Below are positions 37,977 through 48,666 of a stretch of 64,000 nucleotides of DNA, in pieces (position 1 is the stretch's first letter; each line of letters begins with the position of its first letter). Below the pieces are notes generated by a model that ran no database searches, was not told the DNA's origin, and worked only from the letters and a program-made list of their open reading frames with translations. A program made the translations under genes and the position numbers. Where the stretch lies: NCBI RefSeq assembly GCF_002814235.1, contig NZ_PHSU01000017.1, positions 1 to 64,000 of the forward strand, given 5' to 3'. Origin of the DNA: Pseudomonas sp. QS1027. GTDB lineage: Bacteria; Pseudomonadota; Gammaproteobacteria; Pseudomonadales; Pseudomonadaceae.

Positions 37977-38987
37977 TTAGCCGTAGAAGTGCGGGCGCTC
38001 CGGCAGCCCGATGCGGACAATCGCCCCACTGCCCTGGGCTTCGATGCAGGCATCCGCCGCTACCGCCGCCGCCAGGCCATCCCAGGCCGACGGGCCGCCG
38101 ACCTGGCCGGCACGCACACCATCGATAAACGCCTGCAACTCGACGTCATAGGCGGCGATAAAGCGGTCTTTCCAATCCATCAGGATTGCGTTGGACAACT
38201 TGGCGCCGCTGCGCAGTTGCACTTGCGAAGGCTCCGGCAACTTGGCAATGCCGGTTTCGCCGACCACTTCGCACTGGATGTCATAGCCGTACTGGCAGTT
38301 GACGAAGACCTCGACGTCGATCCGCGTACCCCGGGCGGTTTCCAGCAGGACGATCTGCGGGTCCTTCAGGTGGGCATGGGCCTTGCTGGTCTTGCGCGGG
38401 AACACCACCTGCACCGACACATAGTCGTCGGCCAGCAACCAGCGCAGCACGTCCAGCTCATGGATCAGGGTGTCGGTGATGGCCATGTCGGTCTTGTAGT
38501 TCTCACCCACGGTCGGATTACGATGGGCGCAATGCAGCATCAACGGCTCGCCGATCTGGCCGCTGTCGATCACCGCCTTGAGGGCCCGGTAGCCTTCATC
38601 GTAGGGACGCATGAAACCGACCTGCACCAGGCGCTTGCCGTGGGCCACTTCGGCGGCAACGATCTTGCGGCAGCCTTCGGCGGTGACCGCCAGCGGCTTC
38701 TCGCAGAACACCGGCTTGCCGGCCGCAATCGCCGCCAGCACGAACTCCTCGTGGCTCGGGCCCCAGGAGGTGACCAGGATCGCCTCGACTTCCGGCGCCT
38801 TGATCAGCGCATGACCGTCCGGGTAGACCTCGGCGGTCAGTTGCAGGTCGGCGACCACCTTGGCCGCCTGTTGCAGGTTGATGTCGGTCACCGCCACCAC
38901 CTGGCTGTTGAGCAGGGTCTTGCTGCAACGACGAATGTGATCCTGACCGATGGCACCGGTGCCGATGACACCTAGCTTTAAAGACAT
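37977..38987 (-). CDS. iolG: myo-Inositol 2-dehydrogenase
   Basis: A 336-residue Gfo/Idh/MocA oxidoreductase. The N-terminal Rossmann motif is GVIGTGAIGQDHIRR, CEKPLA carries the catalytic Lys, and DTLIHELDVLRWLL holds the conserved Asp and His. It oxidises myo-inositol to scyllo-inosose with NAD, the first pathway step. It lies between iolD and the isomerase in the iol run. Confidence 0.9.
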   Translation of the reverse strand: MSLKLGVIGTGAIGQDHIRRCSKTLLNSQVVAVTDINLQQAAKVVADLQLTAEVYPDGHALIKAPEVEAILVTSWGPSHEEFVLAAIAAGKPVFCEKPLAVTAEGCRKIVAAEVAHGKRLVQVGFMRPYDEGYRALKAVIDSGQIGEPLMLHCAHRNPTVGENYKTDMAITDTLIHELDVLRWLLADDYVSVQVVFPRKTSKAHAHLKDPQIVLLETARGTRIDVEVFVNCQYGYDIQCEVVGETGIAKLPEPSQVQLRSGAKLSNAILMDWKDRFIAAYDVELQAFIDGVRAGQVGGPSAWDGLAAAVAADACIEAQGSGAIVRIGLPERPHFYG

Positions 38988-39029
38988 GGGAAAACTCCTG
39001 TTGGCGTGTTTGTTGTTCGGTGCAAGGGC

Positions 39030-40961
39030 TTAGTACTGACGCGCCTTGGCCAGTTGCTCATTAAGGTTTTTGGCCACGGCATCGGTGCGCGCACTGGTGG
39101 AGACTTGCGCCACGCCGACCCGCCACCAGGACAGGTATTTGTGAATCATGGTCTTGGGCAGGACCTTGATGTCGATCAGCGTCGACACCGTCTGCAACCG
39201 CGCATCGGCCAGGGCCGCCTGCAACTGCTCGACCGTGTTGACCTTGTAGGTCTTGCAGCCGTAGGCCGCCGCGCTCATGGCAAAGTCCACCGGGACAAAG
39301 TCACCGTCGAGCTTGCCGGTGGCCGGATCGCGGAAGCGGAACTCGGTGCCGAAGCTGTCCATGCCGTGTTCCATCTGCAGGTTGTTGATGCAGCCGAAGG
39401 TCATGTTGTCGAGCAGGATCACGTTGATCTTGCGCCGCTCCTGGATCGAGGTGACCAGCTCCGAATGCAGCATCATGTAGGAGCCGTCGCCGACCAGCGC
39501 ATAGACCTCCCGCGCCGGTTCCGCGAGTTTCACCCCGAGGGCGGCATTGACCTCGTAGCCCATGCAGGAATAGCCGTACTCGACGTGGTAGGTGTTCACG
39601 CCCTTGCTGCGCCAGCTGCGCTGCAGGTCGCCGGGCAAGCTGCCGGCCGCCGCGACGATCACCGCGTCATCGGCCAGGGTTTCATTCAACACGCCGAGCA
39701 CCCGGCTCTGGGTCAGGCAGGAACCGGTCAGCTCGATAAATTCGCGCAGTACCGCCGGGTCCATGTGGTCGTTGATTTCCGGGACGAAATCCTTGGCCTG
39801 GTACTCGACCTGATAGACCCGGTCGACCTCCTCGTCCAGCTGGGCCTTGGCCTGGCGTGTCTGCTCGCCCCAGCTGGCCCGGTACTCGCCCAGCTCCGCA
39901 GACAACGCCTGCAAAGCGGAGCGGGCATCGGCCAGCACCTGCACGCCATCGAGTTTCAAAGCATCGCAGGGGCTGATATTGAGGTTGAGGAACTGCACCT
40001 CGGGATGCTGGAACAGCCATTTCGACGCGGTGGTGAAGTCCGAGTAGCGGGTGCCGATGCCGATGATCAGGTCGGCTTCCTTGGCCAGCAGGTTGGCCGC
40101 CAGGCAGCCGGTTTCACCGATGCCGCCGACGTTCAGCGGATGACTGGAGACCACCGCGCTCTTGCCGGCCTGGGTCTCGGCGAAAGGAATGTCGAAGCGT
40201 TCGGCAAAGGCCTGCAAGGCTGCATTCGCCCCGGAATACCGAACCCCGCCACCACAGATGATCAGCGGCTTGCGCTTGCCCTTGAGCAGCGCCACGGCGT
40301 CGCCGAGCATGGCCTCGGTGGCCGGGCGGCGATCGATGCGGTGCACGCGTTTTTGCAGAAAGTAATCAGGGTAGTCATAGGCCTCGGCCTGGACGTCCTG
40401 GGGCAAGGCCAGGGTCACCGCGCCGGTTTCCGCAGGATCAGTGAGCACCCGCATGGCGTGGATCGCCGCGCTCATCAACTGTTCCGGGCGGTTGATACGG
40501 TCCCAGTATTTGCTGACGGCCTTGAAGGCATCGTTGGTGCTGATGCTCAGGTCGTGGAACTGTTCGATCTGTTGCAGCACCGGGTCCGGCTGGCGACTGG
40601 CGTAGACGTCACCGGGCAGCAACAGCAAGGGAATGCGGTTGGCGGTCGCCGTCGCGGCGGCAGTGAGCATATTCGCCGCGCCAGGGCCGACCGATGAGCT
40701 GCAAGCGTAGATTTTCCGCCGCAGGTGCTGCTTGGCAAAACCGATGGCGGCGTGGGCCATGCCCTGCTCGTTGCGGCCCTGGTGAACCACCAGGTCGCCG
40801 CTGTCCTGCTCCAGCGCCTGGCCGAGGCCGAGCACATTGCCGTGGCCGAAGATGGTGAAGACCCCGGCGACGAACTTGCTTTGCACCCCATCGACCTCGA
40901 CGTACTGGTTGTCGAGGAACTTCACCAGCGCCTGGGCCATGGTCAGTCGGGTCGTGGTCAT
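39030..40961 (-). CDS. iolD: 3D-(3,5/4)-trihydroxycyclohexane-1,2-dione hydrolase
   Basis: A 643-residue thiamine-diphosphate enzyme that opens the inositol ring to 5-deoxyglucuronate. The domains follow the acetolactate-synthase order: PYR domain with GRNEQGMAHAAIGFAK (activating Glu), central domain with GIGTRYSDF, and PP domain with the ThDP motif GDGSYMMLHSELVTSIQERRKINVILLDN. The family and length fit IolD. The stop/start overlap with the next gene (40958) shows coupling. Confidence 0.93.
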   Translation of the reverse strand: MTTTRLTMAQALVKFLDNQYVEVDGVQSKFVAGVFTIFGHGNVLGLGQALEQDSGDLVVHQGRNEQGMAHAAIGFAKQHLRRKIYACSSSVGPGAANMLTAAATATANRIPLLLLPGDVYASRQPDPVLQQIEQFHDLSISTNDAFKAVSKYWDRINRPEQLMSAAIHAMRVLTDPAETGAVTLALPQDVQAEAYDYPDYFLQKRVHRIDRRPATEAMLGDAVALLKGKRKPLIICGGGVRYSGANAALQAFAERFDIPFAETQAGKSAVVSSHPLNVGGIGETGCLAANLLAKEADLIIGIGTRYSDFTTASKWLFQHPEVQFLNLNISPCDALKLDGVQVLADARSALQALSAELGEYRASWGEQTRQAKAQLDEEVDRVYQVEYQAKDFVPEINDHMDPAVLREFIELTGSCLTQSRVLGVLNETLADDAVIVAAAGSLPGDLQRSWRSKGVNTYHVEYGYSCMGYEVNAALGVKLAEPAREVYALVGDGSYMMLHSELVTSIQERRKINVILLDNMTFGCINNLQMEHGMDSFGTEFRFRDPATGKLDGDFVPVDFAMSAAAYGCKTYKVNTVEQLQAALADARLQTVSTLIDIKVLPKTMIHKYLSWWRVGVAQVSTSARTDAVAKNLNEQLAKARQY

Positions 40962-41788
40962 GCTTGCACCGCCAATACCTGTTGAAGATGGGCCATGCTG
41001 GCGCCCAGGGCCTGCTGGATATCCGCCCGCCCATGCACGCTTTCGGCAAAGGGTTCGAACGACAGGTAGCCGCTGTAACCGCTGGCCCGCAAAGCCTCGA
41101 TCTGCGCCGCGTTACCGAGGATATCGGCCTCGCCCACCAGCACCCGGTGGCCGTCGCGGATGGTCGCCAGCGGCGCTTGCGCGTCCTCGACCCCGGAGAT
41201 ATGCACCAGGCCGGTCAGTTCGGGGAAGTATTCCTGTTCGCCGGCCAGATGATGATGAAAGGTGTCGTGCACCAGGCGGAACACATCCAGCCCGCCAATC
41301 GCCTTGATCGCGTCCACCGCCGTACGCTTGCGTCGCAGGGCACATTCTTCGAACCCCAGCGGTTCGATGAAACCGAGAATCCCGTATTCGCGCAGAATCG
41401 GCGCCAGCTCGCTCAAGGCCGTGCGCAACCCGGCGTTGCGTTGTGCTTCCGAGCGCGGATCATCACGGTCGTTGAACGGGCACATCACCAGGCCCTCGGC
41501 CCCGCAATCACGGGCATAGGCCGCCAGCGCCAGGGTTTGCGCACGGCGCTCGGCATTCCAGACATCAAAGGGGTACAGGGCGTTGATCGACAGCACCTTG
41601 ATGCCGTGGGCCACGCACAACTCACGGACCCGAACGGCCGGCGTGCCATCTTCGATCTCGACACCCATGAGGTCGTTGCGGATCTCGATGGCATCGGCCT
41701 TCAGGGCCACCGCCAGCTCAATGAATTGCGGCAGTGACAAACGTGGGGCAACCATACGGTTCAGGGCGAAACGCAGGGGCTGGTTCAT
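40958..41788 (-). CDS. iolI: 2-Keto-myo-inositol isomerase-like TIM-barrel protein
   Basis: A 276-residue xylose-isomerase-like barrel. KADAIEIRNDL, LSINALYPF, VHDTFHHHLAGE, HISGVEDAQ and LVGEADILG agree with IolI motifs including the metal-binding His/Glu set. IolI converts 2-keto-myo-inositol to 1-keto-D-chiro-inositol. It overlaps the upstream end of iolD by four bases. Confidence 0.85.
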   Translation of the reverse strand: MNQPLRFALNRMVAPRLSLPQFIELAVALKADAIEIRNDLMGVEIEDGTPAVRVRELCVAHGIKVLSINALYPFDVWNAERRAQTLALAAYARDCGAEGLVMCPFNDRDDPRSEAQRNAGLRTALSELAPILREYGILGFIEPLGFEECALRRKRTAVDAIKAIGGLDVFRLVHDTFHHHLAGEQEYFPELTGLVHISGVEDAQAPLATIRDGHRVLVGEADILGNAAQIEALRASGYSGYLSFEPFAESVHGRADIQQALGASMAHLQQVLAVQA

Positions 41789-41823
41789 TATTCTTGTTCT
41801 CCGCAGACAAAGATGAAGATCGC

Positions 41824-43326
<1,503 letters not shown>

Positions 43327-43366
43327 TGTTTTTATTCTCCATCCGAAAGTTGAAATTCCGCCGGAC

Positions 43367-44176
43367 CTACAGGTCCAGCAACCAGCTGTGCCGTGGGTCG
43401 TTATGGAACTGCCAGACGCGCTTGGGTCCGGCCATCACGTTCAGGTAATACGACTCGTAGCCGTAGGGCACGCTGACCGGGTGATACCCCTTGGGCACCA
43501 CCACCAGGTCACTGTTTTCCACGGCCATGGCCTGGTCGATGGAACGGTCATCGGTGTAGACGCGCTGAAAGACGAAACCCTGGGGCGGGTTGACCTGGTG
43601 GTAATAGGTCTCTTCGAGAAAGCTCTGGTGCGGCAGGTCGTCGGTGTCGTGCTTGTGCGGCGGATAGCTCGACGAATGCCCGGACGGCGTGCGTACTTCC
43701 ACCACCAGCAGCGAATGCGCCGGCTCGGTGTCCGGCAGGATGTCGCAGACATAGCGGGTGTTCGCGCCCTTGCCGCGCACGCTGCGCTTCATGCTTTGCG
43801 GGGTGATCAGCCGTGGTCCATGGCCAGCGGCGGTCGAACCGGGCGCGGCACAGACGGCAATCTGCACATCGCTCAAGGCAACCACCTGGGCCTGGCTGCC
43901 GGGCGGCAGGTAGACGGCATAGGGCGATTTGTCTTCGAACACCGACTGGCGATCGCCGATATTGTCCCAGTCGAAGGTGCCCTGCCCCGGCGCTTCGCCC
44001 TTGATGCTGACCCGACCGCCGAGCAGCACCAGGCACAGCTCCTGGTCACCGGCGCTGACCGGCAGGTTTTCCCCCAGACTCAGGCGATAGGCGGCGAAGC
44101 CGACATACTCCAGGGCATCGGTCGGCAACTCGACCAGGGTCCGGCCCTTGGCGTGACTCTTGACCAGCAGGTTCAT
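43367..44176 (-). CDS. iolB: 5-Deoxy-glucuronate isomerase
   Basis: A 269-residue cupin enzyme that converts 5-deoxyglucuronate to 2-deoxy-5-keto-gluconate. SSYPPHKHDTDDLPHQSFLEETYYHQVNPPQGF contains the metal-binding His and Glu residues, and VVPKGYHPVSVPYGYESYYLNVMAG the second cupin motif. The ATG at 44176 overlaps the iolE stop by four bases, which fixes the start. Confidence 0.93.
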   Translation of the reverse strand: MNLLVKSHAKGRTLVELPTDALEYVGFAAYRLSLGENLPVSAGDQELCLVLLGGRVSIKGEAPGQGTFDWDNIGDRQSVFEDKSPYAVYLPPGSQAQVVALSDVQIAVCAAPGSTAAGHGPRLITPQSMKRSVRGKGANTRYVCDILPDTEPAHSLLVVEVRTPSGHSSSYPPHKHDTDDLPHQSFLEETYYHQVNPPQGFVFQRVYTDDRSIDQAMAVENSDLVVVPKGYHPVSVPYGYESYYLNVMAGPKRVWQFHNDPRHSWLLDL

Positions 44177-45066
44177 AGTCCGGTCCTCTGATCGAGCAAC
44201 CCACGCAAGGTGTCGAAGCCTTTCTTGGCGTAGATATAGCTCGGTGCAACAGCCGGATCCTGCTCGGCCTCGACCACCAGCCAACCGTGATAATCGGCGG
44301 CCAGCAACACATCGAGCAGCGCGGCAAAGTCGATATCGCCGTCGCCGGGCACGGTGAAGGTGCCGTTGACGATGCAGTCCGGGAAACTCCAGAGGTTGTT
44401 GCGCGCCAGTTGCACCACCGGTTTGCGCACGTCCTTGAAGTGCACGTGGCAGATCCGCCCGATATGTTTGCGCAGCACCTCGAGCGGCTCGCCACCGCCC
44501 ATGTAGCAATGGCCCGAATCGAACAGCAGGCCGACTTCGTTGCCGGTCAGCGCCATCAATTTATCGATGTCGGCCGGGGATTCGACGTAGGCGCCCATAT
44601 GGTGGTGATAGGCCAGGCGCACGCCCCGGGACAGGGTGAAGCGCGCCAGTTCGGTGAGCTTGTCGGCATATTCCTGCCAGGCCTGTTCGCTGTGAAAGCG
44701 CGGGCGTTCCACCAGCGCAATACGCTGGCCTTGAATGGAGTCGGCAACTTCACCGTAGACCAGTACCTTGGCGCCGTTCTGCGCGAGCAACTCGACATGG
44801 CTGGCAATGGCGTCGATTTCCTCGGCCGCCGAACGCCGGGCCAGGCGGCTGGAATACCAGCCGGAGACCAGTGCCAGGTCATAAGGCCGCAGCACATCGC
44901 CGACGCCCTTGGCGTCCTTGGGGAATTTGCCGTTGAGTTCGAACCCTTCGTAGCCGATGGACTTGCCTTCGCTCAGGGCGGTGCTCAGCGGTGTCTCGCC
45001 GCCGAGGGAAGGCAGGTCGTCGTTACTCCAGGAGATCGGGTTGATGCCAATTCGGATAGCGGGCAT
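44173..45066 (-). CDS. iolE: Inosose dehydratase
   Basis: A 297-residue TIM barrel that dehydrates scyllo-inosose. RIGINPISWSNDDLPSLGG is the typical IolE start; RLAYHHHMGAYVES, LLFDSGHCYMGGGEPL and CHVHFKDVRKPV hold the metal-binding residues. Coupled to iolB by a four-base overlap and 79 bases after iolC. Confidence 0.93.
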   Translation of the reverse strand: MPAIRIGINPISWSNDDLPSLGGETPLSTALSEGKSIGYEGFELNGKFPKDAKGVGDVLRPYDLALVSGWYSSRLARRSAAEEIDAIASHVELLAQNGAKVLVYGEVADSIQGQRIALVERPRFHSEQAWQEYADKLTELARFTLSRGVRLAYHHHMGAYVESPADIDKLMALTGNEVGLLFDSGHCYMGGGEPLEVLRKHIGRICHVHFKDVRKPVVQLARNNLWSFPDCIVNGTFTVPGDGDIDFAALLDVLLAADYHGWLVVEAEQDPAVAPSYIYAKKGFDTLRGLLDQRTGL

Positions 45067-45145
45067 GGCTGCACCTTTTATTGTTTTCTATATACCGTTG
45101 AAAATCGCACCCGTTGTCGTCAGCCGGACGGGCAAAGCCTGCTGC

Positions 45146-47089
45146 CTACAAACCACTGCGCGCTGTACGCCAGGCATCGATCAGGCCGACAAATGTCGCC
45201 TGCACCTGCTGGATCAACGCTTCGTCATCGATTTCACCGGCCATCCAGGCCCGGCTGGGCTCCTGGAAAATCGTCCGGCCGACAGCAAAGCCGCGGCAGG
45301 TCCGGCTTCGGCTGGCCTGTTGGAAACCGTGCGCCAGGGTCGCGGCCGGCGCATTCAGGCCCAGCAGCACCACGCCTCGGCAATACGGATCGCGCTCCTG
45401 AATCAGGGCATCGAGTTGTTCCCATTCGGCGGCGCTTTGCGCTTCGATCTTCCACCAGGCCGGGTAGATATCCAGGTTGTAGAGGCGCTTGAGGGCGCGA
45501 TACAGCACATCGGGATAAGTCGATGGATGATCCTTGGGCGGGATGATTTCCAGCAGCAACTCATGACCGCTGACCTGCGAGGCCTGGTACAGCGCCTTGA
45601 TCTGCGCTTCCTGCTCCAGACGCAGCATCGGCTCGTCATCCGGATGGAATTGCACCAGGCACTTGATGATCTGCTCCTGGGGCCAGGCAATCAGGTTGCT
45701 GCCGATGGAGCGGCCCTGCTCGAAGGCCAGCGGCCGCGAACCCTGGACTTCCACCGGACGCGCAACCCACCAGCCACGACCGGTGGCGGCGTTCAACGAG
45801 TCCTGGCCAAAGCGCTGATCGGCCAGCAGACCGACATCCGCTTCGATCCCCTGCCGGCGCAGATCGGCCTCGACCCGCTCCACGGCCTTGATGAACAGCA
45901 GCTTGAGTTCACCGATGCTATTGAGGTCGCGACCGCCCTTGTGGGCCAGTTCCACCAGTTGCCCACGATGGTCAAAGGCGAAGATGAACAGCTGCCGCCA
46001 GGCTTTGCGCGGCACACTGACCTGATGCAGGCGTTGCAGCGTCATGTCCTGGTCGGGCCGGGTGATCGGCACCGGGCTGTTGAACAGGTAATCGAGTTCG
46101 GCGCGGGTCGGCATCGCCGGGGCACAGGCATGCCGCGACACCACCAGACCGCCACAGGCATTGGCCAGCTGGCAGCAGCGTTCATCGCTGGCCTCCTCCA
46201 GCCAACCGCAGAGGAAGCCCGACATAAAGGCATCGCCGGCGCCCAGCACGTTGAGGACTTCGACCCGCACGCCCGGGTAGATGGCACCCTCTTCGAGGCG
46301 CGCCGGAATCGGCCCGTGAATCACCGTGCAACCTTGTGCACCGAGCTTGACCACCAGGGTCGCGGCGGTCAGCCCACGCACGGTACGCAGCGCCGTGAGC
46401 AAGTCCTGGCTGCCACCGGCGATCAGGAATTCCTCTTCAGTACCGACGATCAGATCGAAGCGTGGAAGGATGGCTTGCACATGCTGGCTGACCTGCTGGT
46501 CGGCGACAAAACGGGTTTCGCCGTCGGCCTTGCCGGTCAGCCCCCAGAGCACCGGGCGGTAATCGATATCGAGCACGCGCCGGACGTTGTGTTTTTCCGC
46601 GTAGTCCAGGGCCTGGATACTGGCCTTGTAGACCCCAGCGGTGGAGAAATGGGTGCCGGTGATCAGCAAGGCCTTGCTGGAGGCAACGAAGTCCTCGCGG
46701 ATGTCTTCGGCGCGCAGGGCCATGTCGGCGCAGTTCTCGCGGTAGAACACCAGGGGGAAGGTTTCGCGGTCCTTGAGACCGAGCAGCACCATGGCGGTCA
46801 GACGCTCCGGATCGACCTTGATACCCCGGGTATCGCAGCCTTCACGGGCGAGGGATTCGACCAGGAAGCGACCCATGTGGTCGTCCCCTACCCGGCTCAA
46901 CATCGCCGACTTCACCCCCAGCCGGGCCGTGCCGAAAGCAATGTTGGCGGAGGACCCGCCGAGGTATTTGGCAAAGCTCGAGACATCCTCCAGCCGCGCC
47001 CCGACTTGCTGCGCATAGAGGTCGACGCCAAGGCGTCCGAGGCAGATCAGATCCAATTGACGCCCACTGGCAAAACGAGTCTGGCCCAT
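45146..47089 (-). CDS. iolC: Bifunctional 5-dehydro-2-deoxygluconokinase with C-terminal DUF2090 aldolase-like domain
   Basis: A 647-residue fusion. The N-terminal half (about 1-325) is a PfkB-type kinase: DLICLGRLGVDLYAQQ, YLGGSSANIAFGTARLG and the DTAAGD-like catalytic motif NVLGAGDAFMSGF. The C-terminal half (about 335-640) is DUF2090, found fused to IolC in proteobacteria and likely doing the next step, the cleavage of 2-deoxy-5-keto-gluconate-6-phosphate (IolJ role); that assignment is by inference. The CAGGAG ribosome site supports the ATG at 47089. First gene of the iol run. Confidence 0.92.
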   Translation of the reverse strand: MGQTRFASGRQLDLICLGRLGVDLYAQQVGARLEDVSSFAKYLGGSSANIAFGTARLGVKSAMLSRVGDDHMGRFLVESLAREGCDTRGIKVDPERLTAMVLLGLKDRETFPLVFYRENCADMALRAEDIREDFVASSKALLITGTHFSTAGVYKASIQALDYAEKHNVRRVLDIDYRPVLWGLTGKADGETRFVADQQVSQHVQAILPRFDLIVGTEEEFLIAGGSQDLLTALRTVRGLTAATLVVKLGAQGCTVIHGPIPARLEEGAIYPGVRVEVLNVLGAGDAFMSGFLCGWLEEASDERCCQLANACGGLVVSRHACAPAMPTRAELDYLFNSPVPITRPDQDMTLQRLHQVSVPRKAWRQLFIFAFDHRGQLVELAHKGGRDLNSIGELKLLFIKAVERVEADLRRQGIEADVGLLADQRFGQDSLNAATGRGWWVARPVEVQGSRPLAFEQGRSIGSNLIAWPQEQIIKCLVQFHPDDEPMLRLEQEAQIKALYQASQVSGHELLLEIIPPKDHPSTYPDVLYRALKRLYNLDIYPAWWKIEAQSAAEWEQLDALIQERDPYCRGVVLLGLNAPAATLAHGFQQASRSRTCRGFAVGRTIFQEPSRAWMAGEIDDEALIQQVQATFVGLIDAWRTARSGL

Positions 47090-47184
47090 GCTGGCTCCTG
47101 TTATTTTTATCAGCCTGCGTTCGCCGCGAGGTGGCCACGAACACTTTTGGTGTGAGGCCAGACTAGAACGTCTCGAAGCGACAT

Positions 47185-47226
47185 TCAATATATTTTCTAT
47201 TATTTTTTATATAGAATATATTTTCC
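47185..47226. promoter_or_regulatory. Putative IolR operators between iolC and the regulator
   Basis: AGAATATATTTTCC (47213-47226) is one mismatch from GGAA-N6-TTCC, and TCAATATATTTTCT (47185-47198) shares its core AATATATTTTC. Together they form an AT-rich block between the divergent iolC and RpiR genes, spaced 28 bases apart, where a dimeric repressor could bind. Confidence 0.55.
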
Positions 47227-47369
47227 ATAAGGCTCGAATAGGACGGAACCTACAAGGTGGATCGTTTCAGCATCGCTCTACCTGACTCCGCACTCAAGAT
47301 TTTATTGGCGTCGCCCCTGTAGACTAGGCGCAGCTACCCAGCCACAAGCACACACCAGAAGGATTTTCT

Positions 47370-48290
47370 ATGTCCCGCACCGATCAGCCGGCCATGACCG
47401 ACAGCGCACCCGAGGGCGATATCGCCAGCCCTCCGATCAATGCCGAGCGTCTGCTGCAGCTGATCACCGAGGAATACGAAAGCCTGCCGCGCCAGCTCAA
47501 GCGTATCGCCACCTATATGAGCCAGCAGAGCGACCGGATCATGGTCGACCGCATCAGCGATATCGCCCAGGAATGCGAGGTGCATCCCTCGGCCATCGTG
47601 CGTTTTTCCCAGCGTTTCGGTTTCAGCGGTTTCAGTGAAATGCAGGCGTTGTTTCGCCAGGCCTATACCCACAAGACCACGCCGGCACAGAACTACCAGC
47701 AGCGCATTCGCAGCCTGATCGACAACAAGTCGCAAAAAGCCAGTGCCGCCGACCTGGCGCGCGAATGCATCAATGCCACCCTGTCGGGCATTGAGCGCCT
47801 GGGCCTGGAGCTGGACGACCAGGCGTTCGACGCCGCCGTGGACCTGGTGGTGAATGCCGACAACATCTATGTGGTGGGGGTGCGCCGCTCATTCGCGGTG
47901 GCCGATTACCTGGTCTACAACCTGCAGCACACCAACAAGCGCATTCACCTGGTTTCGGGCCTGGGCGGTAGTTATCGCGAACAGATGCGTAGCGTGCGTG
48001 CCAACGACCTGGTGATTGCCATCAGCTTCTCGCCATACGCCAAGGAAACCCAGCAGTGCCTGCGCATCGCGCAATTGCACCAGGCAAAAACCCTGACCAT
48101 CACCGACAGCAACCTGTCGCCGCTGGTCAAGCGCGCCAGCACGGCGCTGCTGGTCAATGAGGGCAGCTCGTTCGCTTTCCGTTCGTTGAGTGCGAGCCTG
48201 TGCCTGTGCCAGGCGCTGTTTATCGCCGTGGCCTATCGACTGGAATTGAAAGTGGATGGAATTCACGAGCAGGTCGGCTTCGACGACTAG
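47370..48290 (+). CDS. iolR: RpiR-family transcriptional regulator (IolR-type) of inositol catabolism
   Basis: A 306-residue repressor with an N-terminal RpiR helix-turn-helix (about 28-105; DIAQECEVHPSAIVRFSQRFGFSGFSEM) and a C-terminal SIS sugar-phosphate-binding domain (about 145-280; NIYVVGVRRSFAVADYLV, VIAISFSPYAKET). An AAGGA ribosome site supports the start. It diverges from iolC with the operator-like block between, so it is likely to repress the iol genes until an inositol-derived phosphate appears. The symbol is by context. Confidence 0.87.
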   Translation: MSRTDQPAMTDSAPEGDIASPPINAERLLQLITEEYESLPRQLKRIATYMSQQSDRIMVDRISDIAQECEVHPSAIVRFSQRFGFSGFSEMQALFRQAYTHKTTPAQNYQQRIRSLIDNKSQKASAADLARECINATLSGIERLGLELDDQAFDAAVDLVVNADNIYVVGVRRSFAVADYLVYNLQHTNKRIHLVSGLGGSYREQMRSVRANDLVIAISFSPYAKETQQCLRIAQLHQAKTLTITDSNLSPLVKRASTALLVNEGSSFAFRSLSASLCLCQALFIAVAYRLELKVDGIHEQVGFDD

Positions 48291-48310
48291 CCGGGCTGCG
48301 ACCCGGTTGC

Positions 48311-48511
48311 CTAGTCGTCCAACTGCAGGTTCTCGGCCATCAGCGCCACCATATCCATCGGACTGCGGCTGTTGATCACGTTGTAGATCAACTCGCGCTT
48401 GCCACGGGGCAGTTTCTTCACACAGCTCCTGGCCGATGCCCGCACGGCGTCGTCCGTGCCATGGATACGGGCCGCCAACAGGAGAATGAGGACAACGTCG
48501 GTGAGGGTCAT
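48311..48511 (-). CDS. Small hypothetical protein with hydrophobic N-terminus
   Basis: A 66-residue protein, MTLTDVVLILLLAARIHGTDD..., with one short hydrophobic segment and an acidic tail. I know similar small proteins in Pseudomonas without function. The ATG at 48511 is the second methionine of the open frame and begins the hydrophobic segment. It converges with the RpiR gene. Confidence 0.6.
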   Translation of the reverse strand: MTLTDVVLILLLAARIHGTDDAVRASARSCVKKLPRGKRELIYNVINSRSPMDMVALMAENLQLDD

Positions 48512-48666
48512 CGCAAACGCACTCGAGAAATCAGGACAGCAGTGTATCGGCTGCGCCTGGGTTTTCTCCACTGCGTTTGCGCGCTCTTCACTCGATTGTA
48601 GCTTCAGAACCGCAATCTGCTATTTTCCACTCTTTCAAACCTGTCCTGCAGTCTGTGGAGCCTTCA

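Noticed and set aside
43367..44509. Longer 380-codon start for the iolB frame
   Set aside because: The extension is a shadow of iolE; the true start at 44176 overlaps the iolE stop by four bases and matches the family length.
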